Of a DNA stretch of 64,000 nt, positions 49,220-56,915 are shown piece by piece; the stretch's first letter is position 1, and the number at the start of each line of letters is the position of its first letter. Under the pieces are notes generated by a model. The model was not told the DNA's origin. It did not search any database and saw nothing but the letters and a program-made list of their open reading frames with translations. The translations under genes and the position numbers were made by a program. The stretch is from Pseudomonadota bacterium. GTDB lineage: Bacteria; Pseudomonadota; Gammaproteobacteria; QQUJ01. The stretch spans positions 124,001 to 188,000 of the forward strand of contig QQUJ01000019.1 in NCBI GenBank assembly GCA_008501635.1. Reading direction: 5' to 3'.

Positions 49220-50610
49220 TGTCGCTGCGCAAGCAGCTTCAGGCGGGCCTCGGTCTGGCCATGGCGGTCATCATTCTGGTGCTCGCTGTGCTGGCCAGCG
49301 AAGCGGTGCGCTATGTCGGTGAGGATCTGGTCGCATCGCGACTTCGCCACGACGCCGAGAGCCTCCTGGCCGCACTGCAAGCCAATACGGAAAGCGCTCT
49401 CGAGGTGGATGCATCGCGCCTCGGTGCGATCTACGAACGTCCCTATGCCGGGCACTATTACGTTGTTGCGCTGCTGGATGCCACATCGCAGCTGAGATCG
49501 CGTTCTCTCTGGGACCACCCGCTAGCCATCCCGCCACTGCCGCCGGGCGAATCGCATCGCTGGCATGCGGCCGGTCCCGATGGTCAACAGCTGCTGGTGT
49601 GGGCAGGCGGGTATCGTAAACAAGGCAGTAATCTTACGATTGCCGTTGCCGAAGAGTTGAGCGCGCTGCACGCACACCTGATCGTGCTGCGTTGGTCGCT
49701 CCTCGGCATCGGCCTTGCGGTGTTGATCGCGGTGCTGGGGTTGCAACGGATGATACTGCGGCGCGGTTTCGCGCCGCTGCAACGCACCGCCGGCGATGTC
49801 GAGCGCCTGGCCAACGGCGATATCGGCCAACTCAGCGAAAACGTACCCGACGAAGTCCGGCCGCTGGTGAAGGAAGTCAACCGGCTGCTGATACTGCTGG
49901 ATCGGCGCCTGCAGCGTTCGCGCAATGCCGCTGGCAATCTGGCGCATGCGCTGAAGGCACAACTTGCTCTGTTGGGCCAACTGGCCCGTACCGAAGAACT
50001 TCGTGCCCACCCGCAGATCTCCGCAGAGTTGGACAGTCGCGTCGGACAGATCAATCAGGTCATCGAAAAGGAACTCAAACGTGCGCGATTGGCGGGGCGG
50101 GCGGGCACTGCCAAGGCATTCCGGCCGTACGATGATCTTCCCCCGCTGATCGAGGTCCTGACACGCATCTATGCGGAACGTGCCCCGGATATCGAAGTCG
50201 ATTGCCCGGCGGAACTCACCCTGCCGCTCGATCGTGATGATGCGCTCGAATTGATCGGCAACCTGCTCGACAATGCCTGCAAATGGGCGCGCCATCGCGT
50301 GCGTCTCACCGTGCAGTCGCCGTCCTCTGGATGCCTGGTCGTCGAAGACGACGGACCCGGCTGCACGCCCGAGCAGATTGAGCAGTTGACCCGACGCGGC
50401 ACACGCATTGACGAGGAGGTGGCGGGACATGGATTGGGGCTGGCTATCGCCCAGGAGATCGCGGAGCTCTACGTAGCCAGATTGAAGCTCGACCGATCAC
50501 CGGCGCTGGGAGGAATGCGGGTTTCCTTCTGTTTTTCCAGCGGATCTGCTGCGCCAAATGACGAGCAGCGGATGTCGCGATCCATCCCCAATGCGCCATC
50601 CGCCAGGTGA
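49219..50610 (+). CDS. sensor histidine kinase (PhoQ/QseC-like)
   Basis: A 463-residue membrane histidine kinase. Order: N-terminal helix (about 9-30), periplasmic domain (about 31-150), second helix (about 154-176), HAMP (to about 230), dimerisation region NLAHALKAQLALLGQLA (about 237-253) with the phosphoacceptor His, and a catalytic ATPase domain with N-box LLDNACKWAR, G1 DDGPG and G2 GHGLGLAIA. Where most kinases have HALKTP the sequence reads HALKAQ, so the conserved proline after the phosphoacceptor His is absent. Its ATG overlaps the regulator stop (TGATG). The likely ligand is periplasmic, possibly redox- or metal-related. Confidence 0.93.
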   Translation: MSLRKQLQAGLGLAMAVIILVLAVLASEAVRYVGEDLVASRLRHDAESLLAALQANTESALEVDASRLGAIYERPYAGHYYVVALLDATSQLRSRSLWDHPLAIPPLPPGESHRWHAAGPDGQQLLVWAGGYRKQGSNLTIAVAEELSALHAHLIVLRWSLLGIGLAVLIAVLGLQRMILRRGFAPLQRTAGDVERLANGDIGQLSENVPDEVRPLVKEVNRLLILLDRRLQRSRNAAGNLAHALKAQLALLGQLARTEELRAHPQISAELDSRVGQINQVIEKELKRARLAGRAGTAKAFRPYDDLPPLIEVLTRIYAERAPDIEVDCPAELTLPLDRDDALELIGNLLDNACKWARHRVRLTVQSPSSGCLVVEDDGPGCTPEQIEQLTRRGTRIDEEVAGHGLGLAIAQEIAELYVARLKLDRSPALGGMRVSFCFSSGSAAPNDEQRMSRSIPNAPSAR

Positions 50611-50708
50611 CAGCCTCGCGGGTAAGAACAGGCCTTGCGCTGCTCTATACAGATACCGAGATCGCTCTCGCAAGTATCTCGAACCGGGGCAAGAAGGGGG
50701 ATCCTGCG

Positions 50709-51031
50709 ATGAAAACCCCAGCATCTTTCTGATCGCACTTCAGGGTGCGAGCACCCCATGGTGCAGCGATGTGGTGGCGCAGGCGGAGATAACGGAACGC
50801 GGGCCGCTCCCATTCGGAGGCTATGATCTTGATGGTGATCGCTATGTCACGCAAATGGAGTACACCGAGATGCGCAATAAACGCATCGAGAATAAGGCCC
50901 GGCAGGGTTATCCGTTGCGCGGGCGGCACTTCGACGCCGGCCGCCCGCGCGCGCAGCTGAATATCGAAGACCTGTTCGCGCTTGAAGAGTTCTATATCGC
51001 GTCGGCGCACCGGCACGATCAGGCGACCTAA
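50709..51031 (+). CDS. EF-hand-domain protein with suspected frameshift in the signal peptide
   Basis: The reliable frame from about 50729 encodes LIALQGASTPWCSDVVAQ-EITERGPLPFGGYDLDGDRYVTQMEY; the calcium-loop DLDGDRYVTQME is a canonical EF-hand (Asp-x-Asp-x-Asp spacing is partly kept, Glu at position 12). The only well-supported start is ATG 50709, with AAGAAGGGGG 8 nt upstream, but its frame (MKTPASF, then stop at 50730) does not match. Re-reading one base near 50729 joins the two into a plausible exported protein, so a 1-nt deletion or sequencing error is likely. A second EF-hand-like region (FDAGRPRAQLNIEDLFALEEF) is degenerate. Upstream in-frame ATG 50558 lies inside the kinase gene and gives unprotein-like sequence. 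Confidence 0.6.
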
Positions 51032-51033
51032 AG

Positions 51034-51061
51034 TTGGCAATTCCCGCCGCCTTGATACAAT
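51034..51061 (+). promoter_or_regulatory. putative nudF promoter
   Basis: TTGGCA (51034-51039) and TACAAT (51056-51061) are 16 nt apart. The nudF start at 51095 gives a leader of about 27 nt. Confidence 0.5.
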
Positions 51062-51094
51062 CAAACCCACTTTTCTACAGATCAGGGCGAAGCC

Positions 51095-51691
51095 GTGAAG
51101 ATGCGGGTGGAGATACTCGAGAGGAAGCTGTGCCACGACGGGTTCTTTCAGCTCGAACGCTTTACCTTGCGTCACGAGCTCTTTGCCGGGGGCATGAGCC
51201 CATCCCTGCATCGTGAGCTGTTTCGCCGTGATCATGCTGTCGCGGCGCTGCTTTATGACCCGCAACTCGATAGCGTGGTCCTCATCGAGCAATTCCGCAT
51301 TGGCGCCTTGGAACGAGACGCCGGCGCATGGATGCTGGAAACCATTGCCGGCATTGTCGAGGTGGATGAAACCTTCGAAGACGTGGTACGCCGTGAAGCG
51401 GTGGAGGAGGCCGGTTGTACTGCGGGTGAGCTGATCCGGCTCTACGACTTCTATCCCGCGCCCGGCGGAAGTTCGGAACGTATCACCCTCTATCTGGCAC
51501 GTACCGACGCGTCTGGCGCCGGCGGCATCCATGGCTTGGACCACGAAGGCGAGGACATCAAGGTACACGTCTTGACGCTCGAGGAGGCGTTGACAGCCAT
51601 TCAGAGCGGCCAGGTTGATTCCTCCTACACGATCATGGCCCTACAATGGCTGGCCATGAATCAAGACTCCATTCAGCAACGCTGGCGCTAG
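51095..51691 (+). CDS. nudF: ADP-ribose pyrophosphatase (Nudix hydrolase)
   Basis: NudF hydrolyses ADP-ribose to AMP and ribose-5-phosphate. The 198-residue protein carries a complete Nudix box at about residues 90-112: GIVEVDE, then REAVEEAG with the metal-binding glutamates. YDFYPAPGGSSERITLYLAR (about 125-144) is the family-specific substrate loop. The start is GTG, supported by the promoter and spacing to the upstream EF-hand gene. The MaoC-like gene follows 3 nt later. Confidence 0.93.
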   Translation: MKMRVEILERKLCHDGFFQLERFTLRHELFAGGMSPSLHRELFRRDHAVAALLYDPQLDSVVLIEQFRIGALERDAGAWMLETIAGIVEVDETFEDVVRREAVEEAGCTAGELIRLYDFYPAPGGSSERITLYLARTDASGAGGIHGLDHEGEDIKVHVLTLEEALTAIQSGQVDSSYTIMALQWLAMNQDSIQQRWR

Positions 51692-51694
51692 ATC

Positions 51695-52180
51695 ATGACG
51701 AAGAACTATTTTGCCGTACCCATCGAAGCCCGGTTTTTCGAAGATTACAGCGCTGGCGCGATCCATGAGTTTGGATCGACCGAGGTCTCCGAGGCCGAGA
51801 TCATCGAGTTTGCGAACAAGTACGATCCTCAGTTCATACACACGGACCCCGAAGCCGCTCGTGAGGGCATGTATGGAGGGTTGATCGCCAGTGGCTGGTT
51901 GACCGGCAGTCTCATGATGCGTATGTACGCCGATCACTACCTGTCGAAGGTCGCCAGTCTGGGGTCGCCGGGTGTCGACGAATTGCGCTGGATCAAGCCG
52001 GTTCGTCCGGGAGATGTCCTGTCCGTGCGGGTCACCATCGAGGAGACCAAACAGTCCCAATCCAAACCGGACCGGGGAATCGTGCGTTCATTCATTGAGG
52101 TCATCAACCAGAAGGATGAAACGGTGATGAGTATGCGAGCGGTCAATTTTTTATTGTGCCGAAATGCGCAACAGATTTAA
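51695..52180 (+). CDS. MaoC-like hotdog-fold dehydratase
   Basis: A 161-residue single-hotdog MaoC-like protein, the family of R-specific enoyl-CoA hydratases. The hydratase dyad is visible in YDPQFIHTDPEAA (Asp and His about five residues apart), followed by YGGLIASGWLTGSLMM and LRWIKPVRPGDVLSVRV. Enoyl-CoA or related acyl thioester hydration is inferred; the substrate is unknown. It lies 3 nt after nudF, so the two are probably co-transcribed. Confidence 0.9.
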   Translation: MTKNYFAVPIEARFFEDYSAGAIHEFGSTEVSEAEIIEFANKYDPQFIHTDPEAAREGMYGGLIASGWLTGSLMMRMYADHYLSKVASLGSPGVDELRWIKPVRPGDVLSVRVTIEETKQSQSKPDRGIVRSFIEVINQKDETVMSMRAVNFLLCRNAQQI

Positions 52181-52239
52181 TCAGAGGTTCCTAAAGCTAC
52201 ACTTTCGATTGACGGGAATAGATACAAGGAGTGAAAACA

Positions 52240-52830
52240 ATGGCGCACGTCGAACCCCTGCACCGAGAGGCCCTGCCGCAGTTTGCCGAGCTGTTTGAGC
52301 GCTATGATCGTATTCGCGGCTTCCTCCCCAACTCGATACTGACCATGGGGCGGCGGCCCAAGATTGCTGAAGCCTTTATGAAGCTCAATCAAGCGGTGCT
52401 TTACGAAGGTTCAGTTCCTGAAACGCTCAAGATGCTGATCAGCCTTATCACCTCGCAGGCAGCTGGTTGTCGCTACTGCCAGGCTCACATGGCCAACCTC
52501 TCCAGTGTCTATCAAAACTCCGACGAGAAGATCCGGGCGGTTTGGGAATTTGAAACCAGCCCGCTTTTCAGCGACGCCGAGCGTGTTGCGCTGCGCCTTG
52601 CCTATCATGCCGCATTGATCCCCAATGAGGTGACGGCGGAAGACTTTGCGGATCTGAGGAAATACTTTACGGATGATGAGATCGTTGAAATCGTGGCTGC
52701 GATCGCTCTGTTTGGTTATCTCAATCGCTGGAATGACACCATGTCCACCGAACTTGAGGCGTTTCCCGCCAAAGTTGCCGAAAGGACCATTGGCGCGGTG
52801 GGTTGGGAAGCGGGTAAACACGGCGCTTAG
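52240..52830 (+). CDS. carboxymuconolactone decarboxylase-family (AhpD-like) protein
   Basis: A 196-residue all-helical CMD/AhpD-fold protein. The redox CxxC motif with downstream His is in AAGCRYCQAHMANL (about 79-92), preceded by ETLKMLISLITSQ. These proteins act as alkylhydroperoxidases or decarboxylases. The ATG at 52240 is chosen because AAGGAG lies 8 nt upstream; the GTG three codons earlier follows the AAGGAG directly and cannot use it. No peroxiredoxin gene is adjacent. Confidence 0.9.
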   Translation: MAHVEPLHREALPQFAELFERYDRIRGFLPNSILTMGRRPKIAEAFMKLNQAVLYEGSVPETLKMLISLITSQAAGCRYCQAHMANLSSVYQNSDEKIRAVWEFETSPLFSDAERVALRLAYHAALIPNEVTAEDFADLRKYFTDDEIVEIVAAIALFGYLNRWNDTMSTELEAFPAKVAERTIGAVGWEAGKHGA

Positions 52831-52856
52831 CGAACTGGAATCACCTGCCTCGTGAC

Positions 52857-53741
52857 GTGGCGCGTAAAATGATCTGGGATACACTTCCCACCGCATTGGT
52901 CATTTACGCGTTCGTCTTTTCCGCCGCCTACGTGGCATTCAGTTCAGCGCGTCTTGAAAAGCGCACCAAGCGCGCCATCCACAGCGTTATCGCCCCTGAA
53001 CGAAGCGCTCCAGTACATTACATCTCCTTCGACCAGTTCTCGTCGCTCCCTCCACCGGTGGCTCGATATCTGCGGCTGGCCCTGAATCCGGGCAGCCGCG
53101 CACCGCAAAGAGTACGCCTATCGCAGGATGGGGAGATGCGGCTGATGTATGGTTACAAATCATGGAAATGGTTCAGTGCGCGGGGGTATTTTCGAGTCGG
53201 AAGTCCCGCCTATGTATGGGATGCCCGCGTCGATATGATGCCGATTGCCGATGCGCGCGTAGTCGATAACTACCTTCATGGCCGTGCCGCACTGCGCGTC
53301 AAACTGATGTCATCGCTACCGCTGTTCGAGGATGAAGGCCGACCCGAGTTGGCCCAGTCCGCATTGGTCCGCTATCTGGCTGAGGCTGTCTGGTGTCCGA
53401 CGATTTTGTTACCCTGTGCCAGGCTTGAATGGCAGGCCATAGATGACGATAGCGCGCGTGCCACGCTCACCGATTCCGGTTTGAGTGTCTCTTTGGTGTT
53501 TCATTTCAATGCCCGCAACGAGGTGGAACGGGTCGTCGCTGATGAGAGGTTTCGAGAACTGGATGGACGATTTGTCCCAACCCGCTGGACGGCTTACTAC
53601 AAAGGCTACGCAGATTGTGGCGATATGCACATCCCATTGCAGTTTGCCGCACAGTGGAATCTGTCCGATGAGGATTTCACCTATTGGCGTGGTCGTCTGC
53701 GCTCCATCGAGTACGATCCCCAACCCACGGTCTGGGAATAG
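52857..53741 (+). CDS. hypothetical protein of a DUF6544/DUF6920-like family
   Basis: A 294-residue protein with one N-terminal hydrophobic segment (TLPTALVIYAFVFSAAYVAF, about 9-28), probably a membrane anchor. It is followed by a lipoprotein-lipase/outer-membrane-carrier-like beta-rich region. The conserved-looking PPPVARYLRLAL, the aromatic GYKSWKWFSARGYF, and FVPTRWTAYYKGYADCGDM with WRGRLRSIEYDP match the DUF6544 pattern as I recall it; the family name is therefore tentative. Function is unknown. The start is GTG 52857 (an ATG follows at 52869). It converges on deaD. Confidence 0.7.
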   Translation: MARKMIWDTLPTALVIYAFVFSAAYVAFSSARLEKRTKRAIHSVIAPERSAPVHYISFDQFSSLPPPVARYLRLALNPGSRAPQRVRLSQDGEMRLMYGYKSWKWFSARGYFRVGSPAYVWDARVDMMPIADARVVDNYLHGRAALRVKLMSSLPLFEDEGRPELAQSALVRYLAEAVWCPTILLPCARLEWQAIDDDSARATLTDSGLSVSLVFHFNARNEVERVVADERFRELDGRFVPTRWTAYYKGYADCGDMHIPLQFAAQWNLSDEDFTYWRGRLRSIEYDPQPTVWE

Positions 53742-53760
53742 CCCGATCGCCCGATGGAAA

Positions 53761-55620
53761 TCAGGTGCGCTCCCGAGGTTTACGCTTTTCGGACCGCGCC
53801 GGCGCGGAATCCTTCCTGGCAACACGGTCAGGCTGTTTCACCCCTTTACGATGCGGCTTTTTCGGGCTCGGTCTCGCGGTTGGTTTACCGCCCGACCCGG
53901 GGCGCGACGGTCGACTCTGAGGCATAGCGGATTCTCCCTCCACGCTGAGGCGCATGGGATGTTGCCGCAGGCGGACTTTCTGCAGATGTTTGAACACCTC
54001 ACGGGGCATCCCATCGGGTAATTCCACGGTGCTGTAGTCATCCGCCAAACGGATCGCGCCAATGTGTTCTCCGTCGAGTCCCGCCTCATTGGCGATAGCG
54101 CCGAACACATCCTTGGCGCTGATTCCTTGATTGAGTCCTACTTCGATGCGGTAGCGCACCCAGGCGATATCTTCGTTGGTGGATTCACGCTTCGATCTGT
54201 CGCGCTTCTCGCGCGGTTTCGGCGGGGGGGTGGAAGAGCTTGTTTTGTGGTCGGATCTGGAAGCTGGACGCGAGAATGTTTCGCGTGCGCGCTTGGGTTT
54301 TGCATCCTGTAGCTGCAAGGGACGGTCGCGCTGCGCCATCAGCGCCAGTGCCGACGCGATGCGTTCGACACTGGTCTCCTGCTCGCGTTGCAGTTCGGCG
54401 ATCACACCGTCAAAAAAACCAAGATCCTCAGAAGAGAGTATCTCCTGCACCTGCTGCTTGAAACGCGCAACGCGTTTGCTGGTAACCACTTCGCTGGTGG
54501 GGAGGTGCAGCGGTTTGAGTTTGCTTCGCGTAGCCTGTTCGATTGTGCGTAACATGCGCATTTCACGCGGTGCGACAAACAGGATTGCACGGCCTGTGCG
54601 GCCTGCGCGTCCGGTGCGACCGATGCGATGCACATAGGCTTCGACATCGTAGGGAATGTCGTAGTTTATGACGTGAGTGATGCGTCCGACATCCAATCCA
54701 CGCGCGGCCACGTCCGTTGCCACGACAACATCCAATCGCCCGCTTTTCAGCTGATCGACCGTACGCTCACGCATCGACTGGGTGATATCCCCATTGAGCG
54801 CGGCACAGGCATAACCCCGGGCCTCGAGTTTCTCGGCGAGTTCAACCGTTGCGGTTTTGGTGCGCACGAATATGAGCGTGGCATCGACCTCTTCGACTTC
54901 CAGAATGCGCGTCAGCGCATCGAGTTTGTGCAGACCGCCCACCTGCCAGTAAAACTGCTCGGTCGCCTCGACGGTAGTGGTCTTGGACTGGATGCGCACC
55001 TCTGCGGCATCGCGCAGATAGCGCTGCGCAACCTTGTGAATCACCGGCGGCATCGTGGCCGAGAAGAGCGCGATCTGGCGCTCACCGGGAGTGTGTTGCA
55101 GAATCCACTCCACATCCTCGATGAAGCCCATGCGCAGCATTTCATCAGCCTCATCGAGCACCAAAGCCTGCAGATTCTCGAGTTGCAGCGTCTTGCGGCG
55201 CAGGTGGTCCATGACGCGGCCCGGTGTGCCGACCACTACGTGGGCACCGCGACGCAACTGGCGCAACTGCGTATCCATACCTTGTCCGCCGTAAATGGGC
55301 AGGACGTGAAAACCCGGCAGGTGACGTGCATACGTCTGGAAGGCCTCCGCGACCTGGATGGCAAGCTCGCGCGTCGGTGTCAACACCAGGACCTGCGGAC
55401 TACGTACCTTTAGATTGATACGGCTCAGCAACGGCAGGGCAAACGCCGCTGTCTTGCCGGTCCCGGTCTGTGCCTGGCCAAGCAGATCCCGACCCTCCAG
55501 GAGCGGCGGAATGCTGGCTGCCTGAATAGGCGAGGGGGTTTCATAACCGATCTCACCCAGCACTTTCAGCAGGGGGGCCGGAAGCGCCAGCTGATCGAAG
55601 CCGGCAAATACGGAGGACAT
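53761..55620 (-). CDS. deaD: DEAD-box ATP-dependent RNA helicase DeaD/CsdA
   Basis: DeaD helps ribosome assembly and RNA remodelling, especially in the cold. The 619-residue protein has the Q motif (FDQLALPAPLLKVLGEIGYE onward), Walker A AQTGTGKTAAF (about 48-58), VLDEADEML, SAT in ALFSATMPP, and the C-terminal HRIGRTGRAGR. A DbpA-type RNA-binding domain (about 495-560; YRIEVGLNQGISAKDVFGAI) and an Arg/Lys/Pro-rich tail follow. The length and tail match CsdA. A palindromic repeat shared with 56830 lies about 70 nt upstream of the start, and the leader is about 190 nt long. Confidence 0.95.
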   Translation of the reverse strand: MSSVFAGFDQLALPAPLLKVLGEIGYETPSPIQAASIPPLLEGRDLLGQAQTGTGKTAAFALPLLSRINLKVRSPQVLVLTPTRELAIQVAEAFQTYARHLPGFHVLPIYGGQGMDTQLRQLRRGAHVVVGTPGRVMDHLRRKTLQLENLQALVLDEADEMLRMGFIEDVEWILQHTPGERQIALFSATMPPVIHKVAQRYLRDAAEVRIQSKTTTVEATEQFYWQVGGLHKLDALTRILEVEEVDATLIFVRTKTATVELAEKLEARGYACAALNGDITQSMRERTVDQLKSGRLDVVVATDVAARGLDVGRITHVINYDIPYDVEAYVHRIGRTGRAGRTGRAILFVAPREMRMLRTIEQATRSKLKPLHLPTSEVVTSKRVARFKQQVQEILSSEDLGFFDGVIAELQREQETSVERIASALALMAQRDRPLQLQDAKPKRARETFSRPASRSDHKTSSSTPPPKPREKRDRSKRESTNEDIAWVRYRIEVGLNQGISAKDVFGAIANEAGLDGEHIGAIRLADDYSTVELPDGMPREVFKHLQKVRLRQHPMRLSVEGESAMPQSRPSRPGSGGKPTARPSPKKPHRKGVKQPDRVARKDSAPARSEKRKPRERT

Positions 55621-55688
55621 GACGGTAACCTTGAGTGTGTGACCATCGCCCTGGTCAGGCGCGATGCATCCGGTGATTCGATATTCGT

Positions 55689-55704
55689 GGCGTTATGATA
55701 CGCC
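55689..55704. repeat. palindromic repeat unit 1 (upstream of deaD)
   Basis: GGCGT-TATGAT-ACGCC is a perfect 5-bp inverted repeat around TATGAT. A 14-nt block (TATGATACGCCAAA, 55694-55707) recurs at 56835-56848. On the minus strand it contains TATCAT, a possible -10 for deaD. Confidence 0.4.
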
Positions 55705-55812
55705 AAACCCTGGTGAGATGCCGATAAGTTACATCAGCGCAGATTTTCAGATGAGCGATGATCCACCCATCGGCGAGTCCGCGGATCCCCCAACTCGCCG
55801 GTGAGATTTACC

Positions 55813-56535
55813 TCATGCGGCGGAGGCGAGCTTCTTGCTATTGGGAGCGGCCTCTGATTGCTCGATGCTCTCAAGCAGCTCGGTGTCGAGTTCGGGCAGC
55901 GACTCCAGATTCTGTTCGCTGCCGAGTTGATGCAGCGCACGGTACTGATCGGCCAACTTGGAGCTGTTCTCCAACAAACCGGCAATGCGCCTCTCCAACT
56001 CCTGCTTTTGTTTCTGCATCGTTCGTAACTCGGCTTCGACGTTCCTGCGTGCGGCAGACTCCTCGTTCTTCTCCTTCTTAAGCGCTTTGAGCTTTTTGAC
56101 GACATTTTCCGGGGTATCGGCGAGAGCGATATTGATCGCCTTCAGAGCCTTCTCCTTGTCGGCGATCAAGGCTTTGAGTTTCTTCTGTTCTTTGGTATTG
56201 GCTTCGCGTTCCACGGCTATTTGCTGCTCGAAATTTTTCAAAGCTTCAAACGTTGCATTTCTGCCGGATTCTGATTCCGCAAGCGCCTTGCGCACATCGG
56301 CGAGGGTTTTCTCAATCTCCTCGACAGCCGCTTTCGCTTGTTCCTGTGCAGCGGATACCTTGGCATCCGCCGCCTGAGCGCGCTGAATACTGGCCTCCAG
56401 AGCGACTTTAAGCTCCTCCATCGTGCACTCCGGCGCCAACCCCAATGCTTCGGTGGCGGCACCCATCAACATCTGCTTCTTGATGGCGAGATCTTTCCAA
56501 ACTTTCAGCTGCAACTCTAACTTCGCTTGATCCAT
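55813..56535 (-). CDS. hypothetical coiled-coil protein (240 aa)
   Basis: I do not recognise a family. The 240-residue protein is almost entirely alpha-helical and Glu/Lys/Ala/Gln-rich from about residue 15 to 200 (ASIQRAQAADAKVSAAQE, KTLADVRKALAESES, ELRTMQKQKQELERR), so a long coiled coil is expected. It has no signal peptide or membrane segment. The ATG at 56535 has AGGAGA at ribosome-binding distance. It may be a structural or scaffolding protein; neighbours give no clue. Confidence 0.72.
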   Translation of the reverse strand: MDQAKLELQLKVWKDLAIKKQMLMGAATEALGLAPECTMEELKVALEASIQRAQAADAKVSAAQEQAKAAVEEIEKTLADVRKALAESESGRNATFEALKNFEQQIAVEREANTKEQKKLKALIADKEKALKAINIALADTPENVVKKLKALKKEKNEESAARRNVEAELRTMQKQKQELERRIAGLLENSSKLADQYRALHQLGSEQNLESLPELDTELLESIEQSEAAPNSKKLASAA

Positions 56536-56571
56536 CGGGTTCTCCTGCGCATTTCTCTCTAAATTAGGCAT

Positions 56572-56915
56572 ATCGAATTCGTTCGCAACCCTTGCCGATT
56601 ATGCGTCTCGCGGTGACCTTCACTGGTTGGTTAGCGGCGCTCGATCCTTTGCGCCTCGGCGAAACACTGGCTACGCGGCGAGGGTACGAATGTCGTTTCA
56701 ACACTCAGCACTCGGGGTGGGCGGACGCTTGGCGCCGACCGGTCGCGAATCCCAATTGCGGAAGAGACAACAGTTACCCCCGCGCACGTCCATCACCTTC
56801 CAGGCGATGCAACCGGCGGGCTGGTAAGGGGCGCTATGATACGCCAAAGTCAACTGAATTTCTTGAGAATCTGCTAAAAAAGTGGTGTGCGGACCTGCGC
56901 ATCGTGGATACCGGC
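56572..56915. other. gene-free interval upstream of the coiled-coil gene
   Basis: These 344 nt hold no gene I can support. They contain the second copy of the 14-nt repeat (see 56830) and weak minus-strand promoter-like sequences (TTGCGA, TAATTT near 56560-56590) before the coiled-coil gene. A plus-strand frame at 56592-57245 lies mostly antisense to the secretin-like gene and is not coding. Confidence 0.45.
56830..56845. repeat. palindromic repeat unit 2
   Basis: GGCGC-TATGAT-ACGCC is the near-palindromic second copy of the 55689 unit, sharing a 14-nt identical block (56835-56848). Confidence 0.4.
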
